Assembly (NCBI GenBank): GCA_035263125.1
Contig: DATFRP010000126.1
Location: 1 to 51,796 of the forward strand
From: Gp6-AA40 sp035263125
GTDB lineage: Bacteria > Acidobacteriota > Vicinamibacteria > Vicinamibacterales > UBA2999
Length of the DNA: 51,796 nucleotides
Direction: 5' to 3'
In this document: piece by piece, positions 32,247-41,947 of the stretch
Position numbering within the stretch: the stretch's first letter is position 1
Layout of the letters: each line of letters begins with the position of its first letter
Notes under the pieces: model-generated
Database searches by the model: none
Seen by the model: only the letters and a program-made list of their open reading frames with translations
Told to the model about the DNA's origin: nothing
Made by a program: the position numbers and the translations under genes

Positions 32247-34769
32247 GTGAACTGGAAAACAGGCGATTACCTCACCCATCGTTTCAACCCCGAGCTGGGT
32301 ATCGGACGCGTGACAGGTGTCGAGGCCCGGGCGCTCGTCGTCGAGTTCCCACGTTCAGGCAAGACACTGCGGCTGGCGGCCAGCTCCGACGCGCTGATTG
32401 CGGTCGATCTGAGCCCAGGGCGTCCGATCCGTATCATCGAAACCAAAGAGGAAACGACTGTCGCGGCGCGACTTCCGGACGGCAGCGTGCAGCTGGCGAA
32501 TGGGCGCACGGCCTTGTCTCATGCACTGTGGCCAATCGAACTCGAAGGCGCCCTCCTCGATCGACTGGCGTTGGGGGATCTCGATGACCTCGAAGATTTC
32601 GTCACCCGCCTGGACATCCTCCACCTCCGGGCGCTCCGCGAAGCCGATGGCCTGGGCTCCTTTCTGGGTGGACGCATCCGCCTCTTCCCGCACCAGCTGC
32701 ATGTCGCTGAGCGCGCGACCGCCAGAGATCCCGTACGCTGGCTGCTCGCCGACGAAGTCGGCCTTGGAAAAACCATCGAGGCCGCGCTGATCCTGAATCG
32801 GCTGGCGCACGCAGGAAAGATCGATCGCTGTCTCGTCGTCGCACCGGAGGCCCTGACCGTGCAATGGCTCGGTGAGCTCTGGCGCAAATACCACCAGGTG
32901 TTCACCCTTCTCGATGCGCAGCGTCTCACCGACGTCGCGCGCGATTTCGGTCCCGACTTCAACCCCTTCGACGTGCATCGTCGTGTGGTGATCTCGCTCG
33001 ACATGCTGATCGGTCGTCCGCAGCTGACCGATCAGGCTGTGCGAGCGGGAATCGATCTGCTCATCGTGGACGAAGCGCAGCGACTCCGGCGTCCTCCGGG
33101 CCACCCTGGCGATCCCGCCTGGCGAGCGATCGCGCCGATCGCGGCCCTCGGACGTCACGTGCTGCTCCTGAGCGCGACACCACTCGAAGATGACGCGCAC
33201 GGCTTCTTTCGTATGTTGCAGCTGCTTCGCCCTGAGGAGTTTCCCGATGACGTCAGCTTCGAGGCACGCCTCGCGCATGGCACGGCGCTGCCTCCCTGCA
33301 CGAGCTCCACGCGTCGCATCGACATCGGAGGCCTGCCGCCGCGGATAGGTATCCCGATCGCGATCGACCATCAGTCGAAGTGGCAACTGCGAGAAGCCGT
33401 CGAGGCTGCTGTAAGAGGCGTGCCTGCCGGGCACGCTGTCGCGCGCCGCCAGAAGATCGATCGCGTGCGTCGCGCGCTGGCGTCCGGGGCGGCACTCGCC
33501 GCGGCCCTCGGACCCGACGAGCGCGACCTTCGTCAGCAGGCGCACGCCGCGGACGCCGGCGATCAGCGGCTCGAGTGGTTGTTGTCGCAGGCGCCCCGCT
33601 GGAAAAATGGGGGAAACAAAACGCTCGTCTTCGTGGCGCACCGCGAGACGCTGGAGATGCTGCGCACGGCGATGGGCCATCGGGCGCAGCTCGCGACCGG
33701 AGCCTTCCACGAGGACCTGTCACCAGCACAGCGCGACATCGAAGTCGCGCGGTTCAGAGAGCCCGAAGGCCCGAGCCTGCTGGTCTCCACAGAGTCGGGG
33801 GGCGAGGGTCGCAACTTCGAGTTCTGCCGTCGTCTGGTGCTGTTCGACTTACCCTGGAAACCCTCGATCGTCGAACAACGAATCGGCCGGCTCGATCGAA
33901 TCGGCCGGCGTATTCCGGTGGAAGTGGTGTACTTCCGCCCGCCTACGGGGATCGGCGCGGATGTCGTACGGCTCTTTGAGACCCTCGGCCTCTTCCGCGA
34001 ACCACTGGCCGGACTGGAGCCGCAGCTCGGCCACATCGAGGGTGCGCTCGACGAGATTGCGCTCGATCCTTCTGCATCACTCTCCTCAACGCAACTCGAC
34101 GAACTCATCGCCGAAGCCCAGGCCGCCCGCACACGCATCCGCGAAGCCGCGTATCAACAGCTGCATCGCGACCCGTATCGGGCTGACATGGCCGCAGGGA
34201 TCCTCGCCCGCGTGCCCGCGAATCTCGATGCGCTCACCGAAGAGATCATGGTTCGAGCCTGCGCGAGGCTCGGGTTCACCATCGAGCGCCCGCGCGGACA
34301 TCACGTCTACGCCATCGAGATCGGCAGCGGAGCGCTGGTCGATGGTCTTCCGGGTGCCCCCGGCGGAGCGAGCTACACGGGCTCGTTCGATCGCGAGGAG
34401 GCCATCGAAAAAGAGACCATCGACTTCTTCGCATTTGGGCATCCACTGGTAGAAGGGATCTTCGCGCACTACGAAGAGAGTACTGTGGGCCGTGTCGCGC
34501 AGTTCCAGATGGAAATTGGCCGTGCACGCGGCGAAGGGCTCGTCGCCGTGTACAAGGACGGTCCGGGGTTCGAGATCCTCGCGATCGATGCCGCGGGTCG
34601 GACTCGGACAGACTGGGCAGCCGCGATCCGTCAGCGACCACTGCCCGCACGTCGTTTGACCGACGAGGCGAAGGACCGCGTTGACTGGGAGGGCCTGGTC
34701 CGTCGGCTGGGTAAGCAGCTCGACGCGGCGCGTCGTCCTCACGCGCTCGCGGCTATCGCGATCAGGTGA
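32247..34769 (+). CDS. rapA: RapA-like SNF2 family ATPase/helicase
   Basis: The protein has 840 residues from GTG 32247 (TTG 32235 is the alternative). The N-terminal GDYLTHRFNPELGIGRV matches the RapA Tudor-like domain start. The SNF2 ATPase has Walker A ADEVGLGKTIEAALI, a DEAQ box in LLIVDEAQRLRRP and motif III LLLSATP. The second lobe has ESGGEGRNFEFCRRLVLFDL and EQRIGRLDRIGR. The RapA C-terminal domain (TGSFDREEAIEKE, DFFAFGHPLVEG) is present. RapA binds RNA polymerase and helps its recycling. At 840 residues it is shorter than the E. coli protein (968). No co-transcribed neighbour. Confidence 0.88.
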   Translation: MNWKTGDYLTHRFNPELGIGRVTGVEARALVVEFPRSGKTLRLAASSDALIAVDLSPGRPIRIIETKEETTVAARLPDGSVQLANGRTALSHALWPIELEGALLDRLALGDLDDLEDFVTRLDILHLRALREADGLGSFLGGRIRLFPHQLHVAERATARDPVRWLLADEVGLGKTIEAALILNRLAHAGKIDRCLVVAPEALTVQWLGELWRKYHQVFTLLDAQRLTDVARDFGPDFNPFDVHRRVVISLDMLIGRPQLTDQAVRAGIDLLIVDEAQRLRRPPGHPGDPAWRAIAPIAALGRHVLLLSATPLEDDAHGFFRMLQLLRPEEFPDDVSFEARLAHGTALPPCTSSTRRIDIGGLPPRIGIPIAIDHQSKWQLREAVEAAVRGVPAGHAVARRQKIDRVRRALASGAALAAALGPDERDLRQQAHAADAGDQRLEWLLSQAPRWKNGGNKTLVFVAHRETLEMLRTAMGHRAQLATGAFHEDLSPAQRDIEVARFREPEGPSLLVSTESGGEGRNFEFCRRLVLFDLPWKPSIVEQRIGRLDRIGRRIPVEVVYFRPPTGIGADVVRLFETLGLFREPLAGLEPQLGHIEGALDEIALDPSASLSSTQLDELIAEAQAARTRIREAAYQQLHRDPYRADMAAGILARVPANLDALTEEIMVRACARLGFTIERPRGHHVYAIEIGSGALVDGLPGAPGGASYTGSFDREEAIEKETIDFFAFGHPLVEGIFAHYEESTVGRVAQFQMEIGRARGEGLVAVYKDGPGFEILAIDAAGRTRTDWAAAIRQRPLPARRLTDEAKDRVDWEGLVRRLGKQLDAARRPHALAAIAIR

Positions 34770-34830
34770 CTAAGCTGGCGACACTGCGTCCGGATTTCGT
34801 TGAGAAGCAGCGAAGGCGGACATCAGAAAG

Positions 34831-36015
34831 CTAGCGCGGGCGCTGGCTCGATGACGTGGCGCGATATCCCTGCCGGGCGCGAACGCGGCGCTGCCCGTCG
34901 ACGTCGACCGTGATGCGACGCCACGTGTCATCGCGAGCGCTGTTGGTTGACTGATAACCCAGTCCGTACTGTTGTGACAACTCGTCGAGCAGCTCGTTGA
35001 AGATGTTGTGCAGCTCGTCGGCGCGTTCGGTAAAGAACGCCCGACCACCAGTGGGCTGTGAGAGACGCACCATCACCTTCTTGAGCGGCGCGCTCATGAT
35101 GCCCTGCCCTTGGCCAATCATGTAGAGGGTCAGATCGCTCCTCTGTAAACGCTCCTCGACGTCGGCGATGGTGGCGTTGCTCCCGGCGTCTTCGCCGTCA
35201 GTGAACACGACGAGCGCCTTTCTGCCGGTCTGCGAGTCGAGCAGATCGGCGCCCTTCAGGATGACGTCGTAGAGCGCGGTCGATCCCCAGGTCGTCAGCG
35301 CGTCCACGGCCTTGACGCGCGCCGCTGGATCCGCCGCTCTTTGTGCAAGCGTGAACACGTCGTCGTTGAAGCCGAGGAGCGTCACGCCATGGCGCGACGG
35401 CACCGCACCGAGGAAGTCCGACACCGCCTTCTTCAGAGTGGACATCGCAGGCCGCATGCTTTCGCTCATGTCGACGGCCACCACCAGCTCCAGTGGCGCA
35501 TCCTCAGCAAAGAAATGTGAAATCGTCTGCGCCCTGCCGTCTTCGGAGACGTGGAACGCCGACCGTGGCAGTCCCTTGACGTACCGCTGACGGTCGTCCG
35601 TGACGGTGACCGTCACTTTCACGATCTCGACATCGACGGTTTCGGCAAATTGCGCCGCCGTCGTGCGAGCGGTTTTCACGACACGACCACCTCCCGCGAG
35701 ATTGACGACAACCCGGAGCAGGTGCTGCGTGATCGAGCGCCCGGCGTCCCACTCGCATTCGAACGGCGGGGCTGTCAAGGTGCACACCTTCAAGGCGTCA
35801 ACGAAGAACACCACGCTCGTCGCCTGATCTGAGGGCTCGACTGCCGCGATCAACCGAGTCGGTCCGACGACATACGCTCCACTGGCGGGCGAGACGATTC
35901 GAACCTGCGGTGGCGATGCCTGTGGCGCAGCCTCCGGATCTGTGGCACCTGCACCCTTCGCCGAGAAACCTGTCGCGAAGGCAAGTACGAACGCAATGAA
36001 TGAGCGGCTAGTCAT
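34831..36015 (-). CDS. Exported VWFA-domain protein of the acidobacterial type
   Basis: The protein has 394 residues from ATG 36015, which overlaps the stop of the preceding gene (ATGA). The signal peptide is in the first ~25 residues. An Ig-like segment (VRIVSPASGAYVVGPTRL) precedes a VWA domain with intact MIDAS motif DMSES and later TDGEDAG. The order (VTVTDDRQRYVKGLPRSAF, then DMSESM, then YQSTN) is that of the VWFA-related acidobacterial domain family (TIGR03436). It likely binds protein partners in the periplasm. Confidence 0.88.
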   Translation of the reverse strand: MTSRSFIAFVLAFATGFSAKGAGATDPEAAPQASPPQVRIVSPASGAYVVGPTRLIAAVEPSDQATSVVFFVDALKVCTLTAPPFECEWDAGRSITQHLLRVVVNLAGGGRVVKTARTTAAQFAETVDVEIVKVTVTVTDDRQRYVKGLPRSAFHVSEDGRAQTISHFFAEDAPLELVVAVDMSESMRPAMSTLKKAVSDFLGAVPSRHGVTLLGFNDDVFTLAQRAADPAARVKAVDALTTWGSTALYDVILKGADLLDSQTGRKALVVFTDGEDAGSNATIADVEERLQRSDLTLYMIGQGQGIMSAPLKKVMVRLSQPTGGRAFFTERADELHNIFNELLDELSQQYGLGYQSTNSARDDTWRRITVDVDGQRRVRARQGYRATSSSQRPR

Positions 36016-38789
36016 TGCACTCGAGACTGTTCCGGGTTGGTGTCTGGCACCAGCGGACCCTCGACCAGGACTGCTGACACGTAATCCTCGATCTGCTGGT
36101 ACGAGAGGCCCTGCGCGGCACGCACGCGTGTCAGCCAATCGTCGACGTGAGGTGACGGAGCGCGGTCGACGAAATCCCGCACCGCGAATTCCAGGACGGG
36201 CTTGACGAGGGCAGCCGGCACCCGCATCTCGTACAGTGCAACCGCAACCTGCAGATGCAGATCGGCCACGGTCGCGACCAGCAGCCTGGGCTCAGGCCGG
36301 CCGACGAGTGCCGTCCACAAACTCGGCTCAGTCAGTCGAGTGCAGATGCAACCGGTGACGTCGATCGCTGACATCCCCCACGCATGCAGATCGGTTCCAC
36401 GCCCGCCGCCCAGATAGAGCAGTTCGGTCATTGAGAACCACGAACGCGCACGCTGTGGTTCGTGGCGGAGGCTCCACCGCAGTGCCCGGAGACGCCATCC
36501 GTCCATCGCGATCTCGCGTGCCACCGCGCTCACATCGTCATCGCCCGCGCCGAGCGCTTCGACGCGGTGTCGGCCACGGGCAATCGCGCCGGCGATCGCC
36601 TCGAGATTGTCATCTCGCATCGCTCGCGGATCCATCAGCGTCACACTTGTCGCGAACGTCCCGCGCTCGATGCCATCCAACACTGGTGACTGCGGTGGTG
36701 GTGCGGTGTCGATTCGCCGGAGGGCGAGAGACGGGACGGCGACGTCGAGCCCAAGGGCCGCGCCTGCGAGATACCACGGCACGTTGGGCTTGACGATTCG
36801 TGTCGGCATTGCCCATGCCGCGCGCACACGGGCATCGTCGTTCATGATGTCGAAACCGAAGTCGTGACGACCGGCGACGGCTGCCGCGGCCCGTGGGGTT
36901 CCACGAGCGAAGTTCAGATTGGCTTCGTAGTCGAGCGCAAGCAGCGCGTCCCCGAGGACCATATCGACGACGCTCAGGAGTGATTCCAGCGCGTGTCTGG
37001 AGTCGGACGCCGCCGCCGGCTGACGCAATTCGACGAGCGTGGACTGAATCTCTTTCGCCGCAGCGGTATCGGTGGCGAGCCGTGGAGCGAGCCCGTACAG
37101 CGTCACCGCGAGATCGATCGAACGCCCGGCTTCGCGCGCGCCGACTCTGCGCAGCCGTTGCCGTTCCGTCGCGGCGATGTCGAGTCGGTACTGCTGCCCC
37201 TCCCACGACACGGGTGCGATCGAGGCTTCATCGGTCGATCCGGCAAGGGCCTCCACCAGGATCTCTTCGAAGCCTCCGTCTCCTTTGAGGGCGGGGCGAA
37301 GTTCGAACCGCAGCCACGGCACGAGCCCGCCGAGAAAGCCACGCTCGCGCGTGAACGGCACGAGCGCCAGTGCCTCGAGCAACCGTTCGGCTGTACTCGC
37401 GTCGATACTGCGTACTCGCACCAGCCGTTCAACGAGCGCGATCGCACCCTGCACGTTGGCAAGCGTCGCGCGTGCACGCGTAGTCTCCAGCGCGGAGACC
37501 TGCTCCGCGAGTCGCGTGAGAGCCGCGTAGAGCGCTGGCCTGCGGACGCCGATGCGTTCGAGCGTGAGCATCAACATTCGAAAGCGGGGAAGGGACCGCA
37601 TCACGAAGAGCGCATCGGGCAGGTCCGCGGGGCCGCTCAACGCCAGCGCACGCTGGCCAAAGGCAAACTGATCGAGACGTTCCGAGCGGAAGGGCACGTT
37701 GCCCCGCAGCAGCGTCTCGACCAACCACGCAGCGTCGATCGATTCGCTGTCAGCAGGCGTCGCCCGCAACCTGGCCAGATCTCCGGATGCATCGGAGGAG
37801 TCGAACGCGTGGGCCCAGAACACCCGCGATGCAGGCGCAGCTGGGGCACCCGTCGACTGAGGCTGGGCACGGAGGAGCATCGACACGAGATCGTGCGGCG
37901 CGCGTTTGAACGGTGACTGATCGGTCCACACAACGGGGCCCATCGCCATGACCGCCGACCCAAGTGCTCTGAAACGATCGACCCTCGCTCGAGGGTCCGT
38001 GATCCACATGCCAAGCGCGAACGACGCCCGCGCGGGATCGAGGGAGCCGATCGTGTCGTAGAGATACGCGAGTCGTCCCTCGTCGCTGGTGAACAGCCGG
38101 AAAATGAAAGCGGGCGGCCGTTCTGCCTTCTCAGCGACAAGCGCCTCCCACAAGGGCGCTGCCTGATCGCCACCGGGGACAACGACGCGATTCGACCGAA
38201 CCTGCAGGTGTGCGGCAAACGTTGCGAATGCCGGTGCGCCGCGTTCGTACAACTGCCTGAGCGCTGCCGGATGATCGACAAAGAACTGGAGCGTCTCGTC
38301 GTCGAGCGCGGCGAGGCCGTGGACGAGAAACGCCGCGGCGGCGTCGGACATGACGATGGCGAACAGATGCGTGGGATCGACGGGGCGTCGCAACACTTCG
38401 CTCCAGACACCCGATGGGAGCGGCAGAGGAACACGCTCGAACTGCGCGTCAGCGGAGACCGTGTTTCCGCGTGTCGATGCGGAGTGCTGCCGGTCGATCC
38501 TTTCGAGATAGGCGCTCAGCAGACGGAATTTCGAACGCTCGTACGTCCGGTGTTGTTTCGTGTCGTCGTAGATAATGCGGGCGAGCTCCGCAGCAAACCG
38601 GGCGCGGTCAGGAACCGGATCAATCTCCAGCGCCTTCGCCAGGGCGGCGGTTCCCCCGGGGACCGGAACATCCTCACTGACGACAGGTGCAGCAGCGGCT
38701 ACCAACCGCGGCGCAACCAGGATTGCCACGCTCAACAGTCCTGTGAGCGCCGCTGTGCGATGCGATCCAGCATGCCGTGTGAGGACCAT
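36012..38789 (-). CDS. Large exported protein of unknown function
   Basis: The protein has 925 residues with a long N-terminal signal (LLSVAILVAPRLVAAA). The rest is mostly alpha-helical and Leu/Ala/Arg-rich, without a motif I recognise. It has a repeated LALD/LRDL style suggestive of an all-helical repeat scaffold. It sits between the TonB-like gene (10-bp gap upstream) and the VWFA gene (4-bp overlap downstream), so all three are co-transcribed. It may serve an envelope machine with them. Confidence 0.8.
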   Translation of the reverse strand: MVLTRHAGSHRTAALTGLLSVAILVAPRLVAAAAPVVSEDVPVPGGTAALAKALEIDPVPDRARFAAELARIIYDDTKQHRTYERSKFRLLSAYLERIDRQHSASTRGNTVSADAQFERVPLPLPSGVWSEVLRRPVDPTHLFAIVMSDAAAAFLVHGLAALDDETLQFFVDHPAALRQLYERGAPAFATFAAHLQVRSNRVVVPGGDQAAPLWEALVAEKAERPPAFIFRLFTSDEGRLAYLYDTIGSLDPARASFALGMWITDPRARVDRFRALGSAVMAMGPVVWTDQSPFKRAPHDLVSMLLRAQPQSTGAPAAPASRVFWAHAFDSSDASGDLARLRATPADSESIDAAWLVETLLRGNVPFRSERLDQFAFGQRALALSGPADLPDALFVMRSLPRFRMLMLTLERIGVRRPALYAALTRLAEQVSALETTRARATLANVQGAIALVERLVRVRSIDASTAERLLEALALVPFTRERGFLGGLVPWLRFELRPALKGDGGFEEILVEALAGSTDEASIAPVSWEGQQYRLDIAATERQRLRRVGAREAGRSIDLAVTLYGLAPRLATDTAAAKEIQSTLVELRQPAAASDSRHALESLLSVVDMVLGDALLALDYEANLNFARGTPRAAAAVAGRHDFGFDIMNDDARVRAAWAMPTRIVKPNVPWYLAGAALGLDVAVPSLALRRIDTAPPPQSPVLDGIERGTFATSVTLMDPRAMRDDNLEAIAGAIARGRHRVEALGAGDDDVSAVAREIAMDGWRLRALRWSLRHEPQRARSWFSMTELLYLGGGRGTDLHAWGMSAIDVTGCICTRLTEPSLWTALVGRPEPRLLVATVADLHLQVAVALYEMRVPAALVKPVLEFAVRDFVDRAPSPHVDDWLTRVRAAQGLSYQQIEDYVSAVLVEGPLVPDTNPEQSRVQ

Positions 38790-38799
38790 GACGCATCAA

Positions 38800-39701
38800 T
38801 CACTGGATAGCGAAGTTGACGACGACCGTCATGATCAGCGCCACGAGCGCGCCGTTGATTCGCGTCGGCTCGTACTCCCACTGACGAACTGCTTCGAGCG
38901 CGGCGAGGTCCAACTGCGGAACCGAGTGGATCACCTTCGCGTCCAGCACCTTGCCGTCGGTTCCGATCGTCACGTCGAGGATCACGGTGCCGCGCGCCTG
39001 CGTGAGGACAGCCACCGGTGGGTACACGGGCCTCACGTCCTTGATCTTTTTCGGCGGCGCGACCGTACTTCCCAGACGCTGGGGTTCTGATCGGCCAACG
39101 CCAACACTCGACGAAGCCGTCGCGCCAGCAAGACCGTCGCCCACCCCTCCGGGTACACCGCCCTCGGTCCCGTCCGCGTCCCCGCGACACCGGTCTCGGG
39201 CTCGATGCTCGCAGGTTCTTCAACAGGCGCGGGCGCCGCCGGACGCTCACCGGCGGCAGGTGCGGCCTCATCAGACTGTGAAGCCTGCTTCGAATGTTCG
39301 ATAAACCTGGGCCCGCCAGATGGTGGGTCGGGGATCGGAGGCATCAGCAGCATCGCCGGCATCACCAGCTTCTGATTCACCCTGACGACGTCTGCCCGTT
39401 TGAACTGTGCGGCCAGCGCGACCCCGAGCGTGATGACGAGGACGTGCACGGCGATCGAAGTCCCCAGACCGCTTCGCAACCGAACGTCCTGGTCCTCGAC
39501 GAAGAGACGATCGCTGAACCACTCGCGTCCGCCAGCTCTGTCCGTGGGCCCGGCATCCGGGCGCGGACGCCATGGTGGCTTCTTCTCGCGAGGCGCCTTC
39601 GGTCGCTGCGCAACGGCAACGATGTCTGGCGGGACGAGAATCGTGCGGACCCCGGCAAAGCGCGATGTACCGCTGGGACCGTCGTCAGGCTCAACGCTCA
39701 C
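38800..39701 (-). pseudogene. TonB-family energy transducer, interrupted by a frameshift
   Basis: The upstream frame carries the TonB membrane segment (SIAVHVLVITLGVALAA) and the Pro/Glu/Ala-rich spacer. The TonB C-terminal domain (IKDVRPVYPPVA, GTVILDVTIGTDGKV, LEAVRQWEYEPTRING, VVVNFAIQ) is in a different frame ending at 38800. Adding one C to the plus-strand CCCC at 39180-39183 (a G in the coding strand) joins them as ...GVAGDADGTEGGVPGGV..., a normal Gly-rich TonB linker. It may be a homopolymer sequencing error, a real mutation or a programmed shift. GTG 39701 is the chosen start; TTG 39749 is the alternative. Confidence 0.82.
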
Positions 39702-39833
39702 GCCACAAGCTCCACAAATAAGAACGTGGACCGTTAGCCGTTCGAACAACGGAAGTGTCAGCGGACGGCTTTCCTGAGACGTGTCTGTCGCGGCGTTTAC
39801 CTCAGCACCCCGTCCATCAGCGAGGTGCCATCG

Positions 39834-41786
39834 TCAGGGCAAACTCAGGGCGACGTACTCGGCCGCGTGCTCTCGCGATCCGATCGCAAGAACGATGTAC
39901 TGCTTACCCTGAAACATGTAGGTCATCGGCGCACCAGTGGTGCCGGCCGGCAGCTCTGTCTCCCACAGCACCTGTCCCGTCGTCTTGTCGTACGCGCGAA
40001 ACTTGCGTCCACCAGCGCCCGGCGCCAGCGCGAGTGGCATGCTCTTCGGCGTACGCTCGGGGCTCGCCATGATCGGATCGCCTTCGCCCACGAACAGCAG
40101 CGTCTTCGTCGCAAGCGGAGCGCTCCGGCCCGGATTCCCCAGCGGGGGCAGCTTGAGCGGTCTGAGCAACGGATGGTCGCGTGGCCCGTCACCATTGGGC
40201 ACCATCCAGGCAATCGTTCCCTTGTTGAGATCGATGGCAGTGATCCGACCGTACGGCGGCTTCAGCAGGGGAAGGCCCATCGGCGCCGGTGGGTACTCGC
40301 GCGTCCCTCGAGTGAACGTGAGATTCGTCTTCGTTGGATCTCCAGGAACGATGTCGGCCACGAAAGGACCGGTGATCGACTGCACGTAGAGCATGTTCGT
40401 CTCACGGTCGAATGCGCCGCCCTGCCAGTCGGCGCCGCCGACCGAGCCTGGTAACTGAATCGTCCCCTTTGTGTCGTTCGCTCCGGGGCCCTTGATCGAG
40501 GGTGGGGTGAACATCGGCCCGATGACGTACTGCTTCACGATGTCGAGCGCCGCGGCGCGAAGTTCCGGCGTGAAATCGATGAGATCGTCGACGGTCACAC
40601 CCTGCCGATCGAACGCGGGAGGCTTCGAGGGGAACGGTTGCGTCGCGGCTGTCTGTTCACCCGGAGTCTTCGATTGCGGCACGGGTCGATTTTCGATCGG
40701 CCAGACTGGCTGGCCCGTGACACGGTCGAAGACGAAGGCAAACGCCTGCTTCGTCAGCTGCACCACCGACCTGATTCGGCGGCCGTCGACGGTGATGTCT
40801 GCGAGGATCGGCGCGGCGGGCAAATCGTAATCCCACAGGTCGTGCCGAACGAGCTGGTAGTGCCACACACGCTTCCCGGTCTGACACTCGATAGCAACCA
40901 GCGTGTCCGAGAACAGGTTGTCACCCGGCCGATGTCCTCCGTACATGTCGCTCGTCGGACTGGTCAGCGGCAGGTACGCATAACCGAGTTGTTCGTCGAC
41001 GCTGATGAGCGACCAGAGGTTCGCGTGTCCGGTGTACTGCCACGAGTTGTCTTTCCAGGTATCCGTGCCGAATTCTCCGACGCGGGGAACGACATGAAAT
41101 GTCCAACGCAGTCGACCCGTGCGGACGTCGTAGCCGCGAACATCTCCCGGTGTTCCCTCCTTGCGCGGCGGCGAATCACTCATCGAGGCACCGACGATGA
41201 CAACGTCACGACACACTCGTGGGGCGCCACTCCAGGAGTACGGGTCCTTGTCTGAACCCAGGTGCAGGTTGACAGCACCGCCAGTGCCGAACGTGGCATA
41301 TGGCTGGCCCGTTCGTGCGTTCAAGGCAATCAGGTTCTCGCCTCGCTGGACGAAGATGCGTTCGTCGCCACCGTCACGCCAATAGGCCACACCGCGAGTG
41401 CTGGTGCCGCGCAATGCGTCCGGTCCGGGCGGAGGCTCCTGAATCCAGATCGTCCTGCCGGTACCAGGATCGAACGCCTCGACCAGGCCGACACCGTTCG
41501 GCGAATACAGGACGCCGCCAATCATCAGTGGCGTTGCGCGAAAGTTGTTCTGGACCTGCAGCTTGGGATCTTTGCCGCTCAGCAACGGATCGACCGCCGG
41601 ACGCCGCCAGGCGATCCGGAGGCTCTTCACGTTGGCGCGATTGATCTGATCGAGCGGTGCGTACTTGGCGCTGCCGGGATCGCCGCTGTAACTGCGCCAT
41701 TCTCCGTTCTCAGTTTGCGCAGCAGCGAGGCCGGTCACACAGAGGCTCGCCGCGACACCAATCCACATCGATCCAAGGCGATTCAT
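39834..41786 (-). CDS. Exported PQQ-dependent dehydrogenase (quinoprotein beta-propeller)
   Basis: The protein has 650 residues from ATG 41786, preceded by GGGAGG; the longer frame to 41954 is not used. The signal peptide ends at GLAAAQ. The PQQ-propeller repeats are clear (EWRSYSGDPGSAKYAPLDQI, LVEAFDPGTGRTIWIQ, GYDVRTGRLRWTFHVV, IDLNKGTIAWMVPNGDGP, YDKTTGQVLWETELPAG). It oxidises an alcohol or sugar in the periplasm and passes electrons to quinone or cytochrome. Transcribed alone, divergent from the 41948 gene over 161 bp. Confidence 0.9.
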   Translation of the reverse strand: MNRLGSMWIGVAASLCVTGLAAAQTENGEWRSYSGDPGSAKYAPLDQINRANVKSLRIAWRRPAVDPLLSGKDPKLQVQNNFRATPLMIGGVLYSPNGVGLVEAFDPGTGRTIWIQEPPPGPDALRGTSTRGVAYWRDGGDERIFVQRGENLIALNARTGQPYATFGTGGAVNLHLGSDKDPYSWSGAPRVCRDVVIVGASMSDSPPRKEGTPGDVRGYDVRTGRLRWTFHVVPRVGEFGTDTWKDNSWQYTGHANLWSLISVDEQLGYAYLPLTSPTSDMYGGHRPGDNLFSDTLVAIECQTGKRVWHYQLVRHDLWDYDLPAAPILADITVDGRRIRSVVQLTKQAFAFVFDRVTGQPVWPIENRPVPQSKTPGEQTAATQPFPSKPPAFDRQGVTVDDLIDFTPELRAAALDIVKQYVIGPMFTPPSIKGPGANDTKGTIQLPGSVGGADWQGGAFDRETNMLYVQSITGPFVADIVPGDPTKTNLTFTRGTREYPPAPMGLPLLKPPYGRITAIDLNKGTIAWMVPNGDGPRDHPLLRPLKLPPLGNPGRSAPLATKTLLFVGEGDPIMASPERTPKSMPLALAPGAGGRKFRAYDKTTGQVLWETELPAGTTGAPMTYMFQGKQYIVLAIGSREHAAEYVALSLP

Positions 41787-41947
41787 TGCATGACCTCCCG
41801 TCCCGCGATCCACACCGCATCGAGTTGTCGGGTCAGCCCGGCCTGAGGATAGCACCGCGTCAACACGGTCCCCTCGCGGGGTGCATCGACAGAACCATAT
41901 CGGAACGCCGCTCCTGAAAACGATAGACTCTGGCCGGGAGACTCCCG

